Source: a virus. From it: 37,594 nucleotides of DNA. The stretch covers positions 1-37,594 of IMG/VR virus record IMGVR_UViG_3300000176_000022; one strand, 5' to 3'. The position numbers and the translations under genes were made by a program. The notes under the pieces were generated by a model. That model had not been told where the DNA came from. It did no database searches and saw only the letters and a program-made list of their open reading frames with translations. Numbering within the stretch: the stretch's first letter is position 1; each line of letters starts with the position of its first letter. This document shows, in pieces, positions 1 through 7,584 of this stretch.

Positions 1-90
1 AATGCATTTATTGCAAAATACCGCATGATTCCAGATGATTATGCAAAAAAACTTAAAAAAGATCGGGCAAATCGTCCAAAGTCTGTATAA
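1..90 (+). CDS. Possible 3' end of an upstream gene (partial)
   Basis: Reading from base 1 in frame 1 gives 29 codons and a TAA at 88-90. The product is rich in lysine and aspartate and looks like ordinary coding sequence (it contains KYRMIPDDYAKKLKK). The start lies outside the window. Its last 38 bases overlap the 3' end of the opposite-strand endonuclease gene, so the two genes would converge. I do not recognise the family from so short a tail. The fragment could also be a chance open frame; the acidic and basic residue pattern is the only support. Confidence 0.35.
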   Translation, partial: NAFIAKYRMIPDDYAKKLKKDRANRPKSV

Positions 91-679
91 TAACTTCTCT
101 TTTTTTGTAAGGTTTTCTTTTTACACCTATATCACTTCGTGGTTTAGTATTTGGTCCTTTATTTCGTGTTTGTTTATAATCTATATTCTTTTTATATTTC
201 AATCCAACACGAGTGGTAGACCTTTTTTTCATTGCTTCTTCTGGTAATTTTTTACCTAAACAAGCAATGCGTGATTTTGCAGCATGTTCAGGGGATTGCG
301 GTCCTAATTTTTTTCCTTTCATTTTTTTTGAAATTGCTGCACATTGCTCTGGTGTTGCGACCCATTTATTTCCACTTACGCCCTCGCCGCCATCGCTGCG
401 ATTTATTAATATTCCAGTATTATTATTTTTGCGACCATGCCAAGCAATCATACGACGCTCCAGTGCAAACGCACCTAATTCAGTAAGATTACTTTCTAAT
501 ATGATTATTTTGGTTTTATCTTTTGGAACAGGGACATTTTTATGTTGATTCCATGCTCTACTCTTGTATCCTTTGCCAATATAATATGGTGTTCCTGCAT
601 CGGATGTGATAGAGTCTATACTACGAATGTATGCATATACATAATATCCACTTGGTGGATTTTGTTTGGTAAATACCAT
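53..679 (-). CDS. GIY-YIG homing endonuclease
   Basis: Predicted free-standing DNA endonuclease of 208 residues. The GIY-YIG nuclease domain fills the first half: YVYAY at about 13-17, PYYIGKG at 31-37, the conserved Arg at 41, the catalytic-type Glu at 74 in FALERRMIAWHGR, and the NRSDGGEG turn at 93-100. The second half is basic with repeated KKMKGKK / SPEHAAKSR / LPEEAMKKRS segments, which look like NUMOD3 DNA-binding motifs. The frame is open to 769, but I chose the ATG at 679 because a GGGAGG Shine-Dalgarno lies 9-10 bases upstream and the domain starts just after it. It points away from the replication genes and its 3' end overlaps a possible plus-strand gene tail. Such genes spread by cutting alleles that lack them; the target here is not visible. 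Confidence 0.88.
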   Translation of the reverse strand: MVFTKQNPPSGYYVYAYIRSIDSITSDAGTPYYIGKGYKSRAWNQHKNVPVPKDKTKIIILESNLTELGAFALERRMIAWHGRKNNNTGILINRSDGGEGVSGNKWVATPEQCAAISKKMKGKKLGPQSPEHAAKSRIACLGKKLPEEAMKKRSTTRVGLKYKKNIDYKQTRNKGPNTKPRSDIGVKRKPYKKREVIIQTLDDLPDLF

Positions 680-734
680 TGCTGTTGCCCTCCCAGGCGA
701 TAGAGTAGATGGGACTGCGAATCCGTGATCTACA

Positions 735-746
735 CTATTATTTATC
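735..746 (-). promoter_or_regulatory. Candidate late promoter (GATAAATAATAG)
   Basis: On the minus strand the motif GATAAATAATAG resembles the T4 late promoter core TATAAATA and lies about 56 bases ahead of the endonuclease start. A similar GTAAATAATAG stands at 16135 ahead of another gene. This is inferred from motif likeness only; AT-rich DNA makes chance matches common. Confidence 0.25.
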
Positions 747-790
747 ATTTTTATATAGACAAATACCAATAATAGTAATATATTAATAAC

Positions 791-1222
791 ATGACCGTCA
801 AAACCGTCCTAAATCCGTCTAATACAACATTTATAACAACGCCAATCGGTGCTGTTGGCGCAATTGGTTCATCTACAACATATACAATTTCTGGTGGCGG
901 CGGTGGCGGTGGTAATGGCGGCACTGGATATCTATCAAATACTGGTTCTATGAATTGGTCTACTGTAAGCCCAACAGTATCAATAACTAGTAAAGAATTG
1001 CAATTTACACCACAAGATAAAGGTGATGCAATTATTAGAACCAATCACAACGAAATAAATCTTGATAAATTATATAAAACTGTTATGATGATTGCAGATA
1101 AGATGATGATTATCGCAGATGATCCATACTTTACCGAAAAGTATCCTACGCTAAAGGATGCATATGAACAATACCATACCCTATTAGAACTTTACAAGCA
1201 AGGAGAAGAAAGTGGCGACTAG
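791..1222 (+). CDS. Glycine-rich phage protein of unknown function
   Basis: A 143-residue protein in two parts. Residues 1-50 are Ser/Thr/Gly rich with a run of seven glycines at about 36-42, like the linkers of virion proteins. Residues 70-143 are charged and probably helical (NLDKLYKTVMMIADKM, then EKYPTLKDAYEQYHTLLELYK). I cannot assign a family. The C-terminal half resembles short orphan proteins of T4-like phages that often sit near structural genes, but that is an impression. The ATG at 791 has no good Shine-Dalgarno in the AT-rich leader. The 3' end overlaps the next gene by 11 bases, so the two are probably translated together. Confidence 0.7.
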   Translation: MTVKTVLNPSNTTFITTPIGAVGAIGSSTTYTISGGGGGGGNGGTGYLSNTGSMNWSTVSPTVSITSKELQFTPQDKGDAIIRTNHNEINLDKLYKTVMMIADKMMIIADDPYFTEKYPTLKDAYEQYHTLLELYKQGEESGD

Positions 1223-1478
1223 AAATTTTAATGCAGAGGAACGCACGAAACTTAAACAATTGATGAGCGAAAGTATCTCGGTAATGACTGAGGTAGAAGT
1301 GCTTACTGGCGGACTTAACGATACTATTGCTGCAATTGCAGAAGAAATGCAAATTAAACCAAGTCTTCTAAAGAAAGCAATTAAGATGGCGCAGAAGCGT
1401 GACTTTGACAAGGCCCGTGAAGACCTTGATATCATTGAAAGCATTCTTAACAGCACTAACAATTTGGATAGCGAATAA
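1212..1478 (+). CDS. dsbA: Small double-stranded DNA-binding protein, DsbA-like
   Basis: An 88-residue, mostly helical, charged protein. Size, fold pattern (a helix with VMTEVEVLTGGLNDTIAAIAEEM, then a basic IKPSLLKKAIKMAQKRDFDKA segment) and place next to replication genes suggest the T4 DsbA family, which binds double-stranded DNA and is linked to late transcription in T4. The start is a GTG at 1212 with a strong AGGAGA Shine-Dalgarno at 1201-1206; the gene overlaps the preceding stop codon. Only two bases separate its TAA from the polymerase ATG, so it is in one operon with gene 43. The family call rests on likeness remembered from T4-like phages and is not certain. Confidence 0.6.
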   Translation: MATRNFNAEERTKLKQLMSESISVMTEVEVLTGGLNDTIAAIAEEMQIKPSLLKKAIKMAQKRDFDKAREDLDIIESILNSTNNLDSE

Positions 1479-1481
1479 TAA

Positions 1482-4139
1482 ATGGCATATGTAGATGCAT
1501 TACTTGACCGAAAGAATGAAAAAGTATTCGTTGTAGAACGAGTAGATGGCAAGCGCATCTATAAAGATTATCCAATAAATTATGTATTTTACTATGAAGA
1601 TGGCAACGGGAGTTTCAAAAGTATATACGACACTCCTGTTCGCCGTGTAAACTGTCGCAGCAGTCGTGAATTTCACAATGAATTAAAAGCGCATGCTGGC
1701 AAGCGATTGTTTGAATCTGATGTTAATCAGACATTTCGTTGTTTAGCAGAAAACTATCTAGGTAAGGACTCGCCACAACTACAAACAGCGTTTTTCGATA
1801 TTGAGACGGACTTTGATAGCGTCCGTGGATATAGCACCCCAGATGATCCGTTTACTAAGATTACTGCTATCACATTATATCTTGATTGGCTAGACCAATT
1901 AATCACGCTGGCAATGCCGCCAAAAACAATGACAATAGATGAAGCAAATATAATTGCTGCTAAGTTTGATAACACTTTTATCTTTGAAAAAGAAAGTGAT
2001 TTGCTTCTTACATTCTTAGAACTTATTGAAGATGCTGATGTGTTAAGTGGATGGAACAGCGAAGGGTTTGATATTCCTTATACTGTTAACCGTGTTGCGC
2101 GTGTACTAAGCAAAGACGATACTCGTCGATTCTGTTTGTGGAATCAATTTCCAAAAGAACGAGAATATGAAAAATACGGTAAGACTAGCCACACATATGA
2201 TCTAGTAGGACGAGTGCATCTAGATTATATGTTGCTTTATCAGAAGTACACTTATGAAGAACGCCATTCTTACAGCCTTGATGCTATTGGCGAATATGAA
2301 TTAAATGAGCGTAAGACCGCATATGAAGGGTCTCTTGACCAGTTATATAATCGCGACTACGAAACATTTATTCAATATTCTCGTCAAGATGTCGCGCTTC
2401 TCAATAAGTTAGATAAGAAACTTCGCTTCCTTGACCTTGCAAATGAAATTGCGCATGATAATACCGTGCTGCTGCAAACAACTATGGGCGCAGTTGCTGT
2501 AACAGATCAGGCAATTATCAATGAAGCGCATCGCCGTGGCATGGTAGTTCCCAATCGTCGTCCGCGCAGTGATGAAATCAATACACAAGTTGCTGGCGCT
2601 TATGTTGCATATCCTAAAAAAGGATTGCATGATTGGATTGGTGCAATTGACATTAACTCACTGTATCCATCTGTAATTCGTGCACTCAACATGGGTCCAG
2701 AAACAATTATTGGTCAACTGCGTCCTATTATGACAGAAGCGTATCTAAAATCTAAGACCGATGAAGGTAAATCACTTGCTGCTGCATGGGAAGGCTTGTT
2801 TTCTTCGCTGGAATATACTGCAGTTATGAACCGCGAGGTTGGCACAGAGATTACACTAGATTGGACAGACGGCAAGAGTGAAGTTTATAGTGCTGCTCAA
2901 ATCTTTGACATGATATTTGACAACTATGCGCCGTGGGCGTTGAGTGCCAATGGAACTATCTTCAATCTTGAACATCAGGGTATTATTCCAAGTTTGTTAG
3001 AGCGTTGGTATAGCGAGCGCAAAGAATTGCAAGCTAAGAAGAAAGAAGCAAAAGACCCAAAAGAAGTTGCGTTTTGGGATAAGCGTCAGTTGGTTAAGAA
3101 GATTAACTTGAACTCACTATATGGAGCTATTCTTAATGCAGGGTGTCGCTTCTTTGACCAACGCATTGGGCAAAGCACCACGCTATGCGGACGCACGATT
3201 GCCAAGCACATGGATGCGACAGTTAATCAGTTGATTATGGGTTCATATGATCATGTAGGTGAAAGCATTATCTATGGTGATACTGATTCTGTTTACTTCT
3301 CTGCTTGGCCAGCAATCAAAAACGATGTTGAAAGCGGCATGATGGAATGGAACAAGGAAATCTGTGTGCAGTTATATGATTCTATTGGTGAACAGGTCAA
3401 TCTAACTTTTCCAAAGTTTATGTACGAAGCATTTCATACTACGCCAGAACTTGGTTCTATCATCAAGGGTGGTCGTGAACTTGTAGCATCTCGTGGGTTG
3501 TTTATCACCAAGAAACGCTATGCTGTATTAATCTATGATTTGGAAGGGAACCGTCTTGATAAAGATGGCAAGACAGGAAAATTAAAAGCAATGGGGCTTG
3601 ATCTTAAACGGTCGGATACTCCAAAGATTGTACAAGATTTCCTAAGTGATGTATTAAAGAAAGTGCTTGATGGCGCAGATAGAGATGAAATTATTAAACA
3701 TGTTCGTGCTTTCAAGTACACATTTAAAAATCTTCCGAGTTGGGAGAAAGGCACACCAAAGCGTGTTAATAAGTTAACATACTATGGCGATTTAGAAAAA
3801 CGCCAAGGCAGAGCAAACATGCCAGGCCATGTTCGTGCGGCGATTAACTGGAATAATCTACGCAAAATGCATGGTGATTCTCGCAGTCTTGAAGTTGTAG
3901 ATGGCATGAAAACCGTTGTATGCAAACTCAAAGATAATCCACTTGGTTTAACTAGCATTGGTTATCCAACAGATGAGTCTCGTATACCTCAATGGTTTAA
4001 AGATTTGCCGTTTGACCAACAAGAAATGGAAGATACAATCGTAACACAAAAGGTAGACAATCTACTAGGTGTGCTAGATTGGGATATTAGTTCACATACA
4101 AACATCACAAACACTTTTACAAATTTGTTTGAGTTCTAA
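1482..4139 (+). CDS. 43: Family B DNA polymerase with 3'-5' exonuclease (gp43)
   Basis: Replicative phage DNA polymerase of 885 residues, close to the 898 of T4 gp43. It extends primers at the fork and proofreads. Exonuclease motifs: Exo I FFDIETDFD near 104, Exo II LSGWNSEGFDIPY near 187, Exo III YSRQDVALL near 299. Polymerase motifs: motif A DINSLYPSVI near 389, motif B KKINLNSLYGA near 538 and motif C YGDTDSVYF near 597, with the metal-binding aspartates intact. The gene is uninterrupted: no intron, intein or split, although polymerase genes of this kind are common targets. It is preceded by the DsbA-like gene and followed one base later by a methyltransferase and then the clamp it must work with. 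The clamp loader and primase/helicase are not in this window. Confidence 0.98.
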   Translation: MAYVDALLDRKNEKVFVVERVDGKRIYKDYPINYVFYYEDGNGSFKSIYDTPVRRVNCRSSREFHNELKAHAGKRLFESDVNQTFRCLAENYLGKDSPQLQTAFFDIETDFDSVRGYSTPDDPFTKITAITLYLDWLDQLITLAMPPKTMTIDEANIIAAKFDNTFIFEKESDLLLTFLELIEDADVLSGWNSEGFDIPYTVNRVARVLSKDDTRRFCLWNQFPKEREYEKYGKTSHTYDLVGRVHLDYMLLYQKYTYEERHSYSLDAIGEYELNERKTAYEGSLDQLYNRDYETFIQYSRQDVALLNKLDKKLRFLDLANEIAHDNTVLLQTTMGAVAVTDQAIINEAHRRGMVVPNRRPRSDEINTQVAGAYVAYPKKGLHDWIGAIDINSLYPSVIRALNMGPETIIGQLRPIMTEAYLKSKTDEGKSLAAAWEGLFSSLEYTAVMNREVGTEITLDWTDGKSEVYSAAQIFDMIFDNYAPWALSANGTIFNLEHQGIIPSLLERWYSERKELQAKKKEAKDPKEVAFWDKRQLVKKINLNSLYGAILNAGCRFFDQRIGQSTTLCGRTIAKHMDATVNQLIMGSYDHVGESIIYGDTDSVYFSAWPAIKNDVESGMMEWNKEICVQLYDSIGEQVNLTFPKFMYEAFHTTPELGSIIKGGRELVASRGLFITKKRYAVLIYDLEGNRLDKDGKTGKLKAMGLDLKRSDTPKIVQDFLSDVLKKVLDGADRDEIIKHVRAFKYTFKNLPSWEKGTPKRVNKLTYYGDLEKRQGRANMPGHVRAAINWNNLRKMHGDSRSLEVVDGMKTVVCKLKDNPLGLTSIGYPTDESRIPQWFKDLPFDQQEMEDTIVTQKVDNLLGVLDWDISSHTNITNTFTNLFEF

Positions 4140-4140
4140 T

Positions 4141-4977
4141 ATGCACTTGTTAGAAAAACAAACTTATTATAATAATTTAAAAAAAGCCAGAGACCACCAT
4201 CGCGAAGTTGGCGATCAATATACTGAGATTGCTAATTTATTAGATACAGTTTTAGAAAAAATGAATGTTAGCTTAGCATATGACAAGCAAGTGTTAGCTA
4301 TCAACAACCAGACAATATGCGATAAACTTAAGCACCAAACACTAGAGACACGAAGATCATTTATTGAACTGAATAAATTCAATGACAGCGATTTAGAATT
4401 TCTATCAGGAGCGTTAGCTGGCGAAAGTTCATTTAATGCTCCGACTTTAGAATTGTTTCCAGGCTCTGGGCAGTTTTTAGAATTTGCGCTAGCTGCCGAA
4501 CCGCTATATATTGCTGATAGGTTTATAGAAGTATGCGATAGCGCAGCAGAAAGTTTACAAAATAACTTTTATGTAGATCGTAGATTGCGGAAATATAAAG
4601 TAGATTATTTTAGCTTGCGCAGTCTTCCGCAAGGCGTGTTTAAATTAGTATATTGCTTTAATGAATTTTTCTTTGCGGATGAAAAATATATTTTAGCTTG
4701 GAGTAAATTAGTATATAATCTTTTAAGTGAAGGTGGAAAATTTGTATTTAATTTTCTACCAAATGACGAACCGTGGGCTATCGGACACAACCAACGATTT
4801 GAATTTTCAACTATTGATCAACAAATGATAATAAGTGAATTAGAAAAACAAGGTTGGGAACTAGAACAAGTATCAATTCGTCAAACTAAGGCAAGTTATA
4901 TAAAAGTAAAAAAACCAGGCATACCCGACGATAAATTAAAAATAGCTGGTGGTATTGCAGAAATTATTGACTTGTAA
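4141..4977 (+). CDS. Class I SAM-dependent methyltransferase-like protein
   Basis: A 278-residue protein. After about 95 helical residues comes a Rossmann methyltransferase-like region: motif I LELFPGSGQFLEFAL at about 103-117 (glycine-rich SAM loop), an acidic end to the next strand in YIADRF (Asp126), and a motif IV-like VYCFNEFFF at about 169. LLSEGGKFVFNFLPNDEPWA looks like the motif before the substrate loop. The usual DNA methylase catalytic motif (DPPY/NPPF) is absent, so the target could be protein, RNA or a small molecule. An in-frame TTG at 4129 would add four residues; I prefer the ATG one base after the polymerase stop. The clamp promoter lies in its last bases. Placing it between gene 43 and gene 45 is unusual. 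Confidence 0.72.
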   Translation: MHLLEKQTYYNNLKKARDHHREVGDQYTEIANLLDTVLEKMNVSLAYDKQVLAINNQTICDKLKHQTLETRRSFIELNKFNDSDLEFLSGALAGESSFNAPTLELFPGSGQFLEFALAAEPLYIADRFIEVCDSAAESLQNNFYVDRRLRKYKVDYFSLRSLPQGVFKLVYCFNEFFFADEKYILAWSKLVYNLLSEGGKFVFNFLPNDEPWAIGHNQRFEFSTIDQQMIISELEKQGWELEQVSIRQTKASYIKVKKPGIPDDKLKIAGGIAEIIDL

Positions 4978-4995
4978 TAATAACAAGAGTATAAT
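4967..4995 (+). promoter_or_regulatory. Sigma70-type promoter for the clamp gene
   Basis: TTGACT at 4967-4972, a 17-base spacer and a perfect TATAAT at 4990-4995, followed 20 bases later by the clamp ATG with AAAGGT as Shine-Dalgarno. The -35 element lies inside the last codons of the methyltransferase gene. Confidence 0.75.
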
Positions 4996-5015
4996 CTAGA
5001 AAAAGGTAAAAACAG

Positions 5016-5744
5016 ATGAAAGATTTTCTTACAGATATCGTTTCCCACACGCAAGCATTAGGTATCATAGACACGGTAAAGATTACTGGCGATGATACTG
5101 CAACGGCTATTGATAGCGTCAGTGAACAACGCGAAGTAATTGTTAGAGCAAAGTTTAATACAGTTAATCCTAGTTTTAATGGCACATTTGGTATGCCAAA
5201 TCTAGCTAAGCTTAGTACTATTCTTAATATTCCCGAATATAAAGAAAATGCAAACATCACTCTTGTGACACAAGAACGAAACGGAACAACAGTTCCTACT
5301 GGATTGCATTTTGAAAATGCCGCAGGTGATTTCAAAAACGATTATCGTTTTATGTCTACTGAAATGGTAAATGAGAAACTTAAAACGCCTAAGTTTAAAG
5401 GCGCTACTTGGAATATTACTTTTGAACCAACTGTAACAAATATTACCAGACTGAAGTTTCAATCTCAGGCTAACAGCGAAGAAAAGATGTTTACTGCCAA
5501 GACAGAAAACGGTGATCTTAAGTTCTATTTTGGCGACCATTCTACACACGCAGGTAACTTTGTATTCCAAAGCGCAGTAACTGGTAAGTTACTAAAAACT
5601 TGGAGTTGGCCAGTTGGGTTGTTCTTAAGCATCTTGAACCTGCAGGGCGACAAGATTGTTCAATTCAGCGATGATGGTGTAGCACAGATTATGGTTGATA
5701 GCGGTCTTATTAAATATGAATATCTGTTACCCGCAAAGGCATAA
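5016..5744 (+). CDS. 45: Sliding clamp, DNA polymerase processivity factor (gp45-like)
   Basis: A 242-residue protein of the T4 gp45 family (T4: 228). The clamp rings DNA as a trimer, tethers the polymerase, and in T4 also activates late transcription. The pattern fits: short alternating strands throughout, a basic middle portion, and the typical end LQGDKIVQFSDDGVAQIMVD followed by SGLIKYEYLLPAK, where clamps have their last strands. No enzyme motif is expected or seen. It follows polymerase and methyltransferase genes and has its own strong promoter just upstream, so it can be made in excess over the polymerase. The clamp loader genes 44/62, usually adjacent in T4-like phages, are absent from this stretch. 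Confidence 0.85.
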   Translation: MKDFLTDIVSHTQALGIIDTVKITGDDTATAIDSVSEQREVIVRAKFNTVNPSFNGTFGMPNLAKLSTILNIPEYKENANITLVTQERNGTTVPTGLHFENAAGDFKNDYRFMSTEMVNEKLKTPKFKGATWNITFEPTVTNITRLKFQSQANSEEKMFTAKTENGDLKFYFGDHSTHAGNFVFQSAVTGKLLKTWSWPVGLFLSILNLQGDKIVQFSDDGVAQIMVDSGLIKYEYLLPAKA

Positions 5745-5746
5745 CA

Positions 5747-6070
5747 ATGAGCACGATTGAAGATATAGCAGAAAAGCATGATGACTTAACGGTATTTCTT
5801 TCTTGTGAATGCCATTCCCCTGAACATACTATTATTGTTCAAGTTTTTGATTGGGGCGATAATCTGCCCTATAAACCAGATTTTATTGTGAATGTTCAGG
5901 CTTCAAATTACCGTTCATTTTTCAGACGAGTTTGGGCTGCGCTTAAGTATGTTTTTGGCGCAGACTTGATTTGGAATGATGTAATTGTAGATAGGAAGGA
6001 TATTCCTAAACTACAAGCAGCAATTGATCACTATAATAATTTACTTGACAAAGAAAAGAAATCAGACTAA
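5747..6070 (+). CDS. Phage protein of unknown function
   Basis: A 107-residue acidic protein starting two bases after the clamp stop, so probably co-transcribed with it. The first half has short strands (TVFLSCECHSPEHTIIVQVF), then an aromatic-basic stretch RSFFRRVWAALKYVFGADLIW at about 58-78 and a helical, charged end. The combination C-x-C-H-x4-H at about 20-28 could bind metal but is not a motif I can name. Similar short proteins with the VWAALKYVFG segment occur in many phages; no function is known to me. Its last codons contain a candidate -35 element for the next gene. Confidence 0.75.
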   Translation: MSTIEDIAEKHDDLTVFLSCECHSPEHTIIVQVFDWGDNLPYKPDFIVNVQASNYRSFFRRVWAALKYVFGADLIWNDVIVDRKDIPKLQAAIDHYNNLLDKEKKSD

Positions 6071-6073
6071 TAT
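6045..6073 (+). promoter_or_regulatory. Candidate sigma70-type promoter
   Basis: TTGACA at 6045-6050 and TAATAT at 6068-6073 with a 17-base spacer, lying at the very end of the preceding gene. The expected start of transcription is near 6080, right at a hairpin. Confidence 0.5.
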
Positions 6074-6079
6074 AAGAAC

Positions 6080-6100
6080 TATGGTACTGGCAGTTCCATA
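6080..6100 (+). other. Stem-loop in the 5' leader
   Basis: The 21 bases from 6080 fold into a nine-position stem (one T-T mismatch) around a three-base GGC loop. No T-run follows, so it is not a normal terminator. It would form the first bases of an mRNA started at the promoter just upstream and lies 32 bases before the next ATG, so it may protect the 5' end. Confidence 0.5.
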
Positions 6101-6132
6101 ATAATATTAACCTCTAGAAAAAAGAGAAACAA

Positions 6133-6351
6133 ATGATTCGTAATTCAACTGTAAACCGTGTATTCAATGATTTGGATGCATATCGCAATTTCTGCCGTGA
6201 ATATGGGTTCGCCTTTAATGAGGCAGACCTTTACCGTCGCAACACTCCGTATGGTCAATACGAAAAAGTACGGCGTGGTGAATATATTCGAAATAACTGG
6301 GAACTAGATGCTGCATTGATTGTAGAATCTAGCCACAATACTTCACATTAA
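6133..6351 (+). CDS. Small phage protein of unknown function
   Basis: A 72-residue basic protein, rich in Arg, Asn and Tyr (VFNDLDAYRNFCREYGFAFN, then RRGEYIRNNWELDAAL). It starts at an ATG with AAAAAGAGAAA ahead of it as a loose purine-rich ribosome site. I do not recognise a family. The leader carries a hairpin and a likely promoter, so this gene probably opens a new transcription unit that runs through the following overlapping small genes. Confidence 0.7.
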   Translation: MIRNSTVNRVFNDLDAYRNFCREYGFAFNEADLYRRNTPYGQYEKVRRGEYIRNNWELDAALIVESSHNTSH

Positions 6352-6367
6352 TTAATAGGTTCTGCCA

Positions 6368-6646
6368 GTGCCAAACCTAGATGTTTCAGTCTACAACAAA
6401 GACGAAAATAAAATAGCAAGATTTCCACTTGCAAAATTGAATAATACGCCTAGATATGGGCTATGGAATAAACGCAATATAGCGATGTCTCAATTAAAAG
6501 AAATTTTTAATCAGCATGGATTGCGTAACGGACAAGATTATGTATTTCTTCAACTTGATAATGGTACAGAATTACCTGTTATGTTCGCAGATGAAGAGAA
6601 TGTAAGTTTTTTTATGTTGGCTTATGTATGTCAAAAAAACCCTTAA
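6368..6646 (+). CDS. Small phage protein of unknown function, GTG start
   Basis: A 92-residue protein beginning at GTG 6368, with AGG eight bases upstream. The sequence has several short strands (LDVSVYNKDENKIARFPL, DYVFLQLDNGTELPVMF) and looks like a compact globular domain. No family is recognised. The 3' end overlaps the next gene by 19 bases. The GTG start and overlap suggest modest expression coupled to its neighbour. Confidence 0.65.
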   Translation: MPNLDVSVYNKDENKIARFPLAKLNNTPRYGLWNKRNIAMSQLKEIFNQHGLRNGQDYVFLQLDNGTELPVMFADEENVSFFMLAYVCQKNP

Positions 6647-6933
6647 TACTTGAATTTCCAAGCAAATCCCTTACTCAACGACCGATATCAAATGGTTATG
6701 CAATTGATCCAGGCGAGTATATAGAAGGCGGTGCACTTAATGCCAACTATCAAGATGTAGAAGCTGCTTGTATTATCTGCAACGCTATGGGCGAAGCAGG
6801 TTACAGATATAATATAGATTTTACATTTTTAACTTGCGGGGTGGGCAAAGTTCATATACACTTTCTTAATAAAGAAGCGGCAGCACACGCTGCTATGAGA
6901 TTACCTATGCAGAAAGAAAAATACGATGATTAG
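6628..6933 (+). CDS. Small phage protein of unknown function
   Basis: A 101-residue protein. The middle (DVEAACIICNAMGEAGYRYN, then IDFTFLTCGVGKVHIHFLN) suggests an alternating helix and strand fold. Cysteines at about 48, 51 and 70 and a His-x-His are not arranged as a known zinc motif. It starts inside the preceding gene and ends 8 bases inside the cupin gene, so all three are likely translated in sequence. Function unknown. Confidence 0.65.
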   Translation: MSKKPLILEFPSKSLTQRPISNGYAIDPGEYIEGGALNANYQDVEAACIICNAMGEAGYRYNIDFTFLTCGVGKVHIHFLNKEAAAHAAMRLPMQKEKYDD

Positions 6934-7273
6934 TGAAGAAAGAATTTGGGGGCATTTTACAGTGCTATATGATACTGGAAATGTAAAAGTAAAAGAACTT
7001 GTTGTAAAGCCAAGTCATTGCTTAAGTTATCAAAAACATAGTAAACGCAGTGAGTTTTGGGTTGTGAAAAGTGGCGTAGCAAGAGTTGTAAAAAACTTCA
7101 ATGGTGCCTTAGAAAATGATCGAACTGCAGTTTTACAGGTAGGTGAAACTGTTTCAATCCCAGTTGATACTTGGCACCAAATTATTAATATTGGCAAAGA
7201 ACCACTCGTTATTATTGAAACGCAATATGGCGAAGCATGTGAAGAAGATGATATTGAAAGGAAATTCCAATGA
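6926..7273 (+). CDS. Stand-alone cupin, mannose-6-phosphate isomerase type II-like
   Basis: A 115-residue protein that matches the C-terminal cupin half of bifunctional mannose-1-phosphate guanylyltransferase/mannose-6-phosphate isomerase proteins. Signature pieces in order: WGHFTVLYD at about 8-16, VKELVVKPSHCLSYQKHSKR at 22-41 with the Gln-x-His metal ligands, SEFWVVKSGVARV at 42-54, IPVDTWHQIINIG with the second His at about 84, and IIETQYG...EEDDIER at the end. The guanylyltransferase half is missing. By family it could isomerise mannose-6-phosphate and fructose-6-phosphate, feeding sugar-nucleotide synthesis; some small cupins only bind ligands. It is embedded among small phage orphans, overlapping both neighbours by a few bases, and is far from the sugar genes at 19-34 kb. 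Confidence 0.85.
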   Translation: MISEERIWGHFTVLYDTGNVKVKELVVKPSHCLSYQKHSKRSEFWVVKSGVARVVKNFNGALENDRTAVLQVGETVSIPVDTWHQIINIGKEPLVIIETQYGEACEEDDIERKFQ

Positions 7274-7584
7274 TGCGCTGGTTTGATAAATGGTTTCAAA
7301 AGCAAGCAAAGAAGGCTTGGGAAGCAGAACAAAAAGAACAACATAATTTGATATACATGGATGCAAGTCCCAAAACGATAGGAAGAGGCAGTGCAAATAC
7401 AATTGATGCCAGTGGTATTAATATGAAACTTCATGTTGCTAATGGTGGATATATTGTAGAGTTTCATCGTTATGATGATCACAAAGATCGTCCATTTAAT
7501 GAACTTCATGTCATCAATGATGGTGAAGATTTAGGGCAGCGTTTAAGTGAAGTCATCGTTCAGTACATTATAAGTAATAGGTAA
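7270..7584 (+). CDS. Small phage protein of unknown function
   Basis: A 104-residue protein. The N-terminus is amphipathic and basic (MMRWFDKWFQKQAKKAW), then comes a strand-rich part (INMKLHVANGGYIVEFHRYD, NELHVINDGEDL) and a short helix at the end. Two adjacent ATGs (7270 and 7273) overlap the cupin stop, so the precise start is open. Proteins with this N-terminus and a GGYIVEF-like core occur in T4-like phages of aquatic bacteria, function unknown. Confidence 0.7.
   Translation: MMRWFDKWFQKQAKKAWEAEQKEQHNLIYMDASPKTIGRGSANTIDASGINMKLHVANGGYIVEFHRYDDHKDRPFNELHVINDGEDLGQRLSEVIVQYIISNR

Noticed and set aside
751-1044. Minus-strand frame with a proline run
   Set aside because: The run is the antisense of the glycine codons of the plus-strand protein; the frame is a shadow.
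7030-7509. Minus-strand open frames of 159 and 82 codons opposite the cupin gene
   Set aside because: They lie antisense to two well-supported genes, have odd composition (Cys/Ile/Phe-rich) and no ribosome site.
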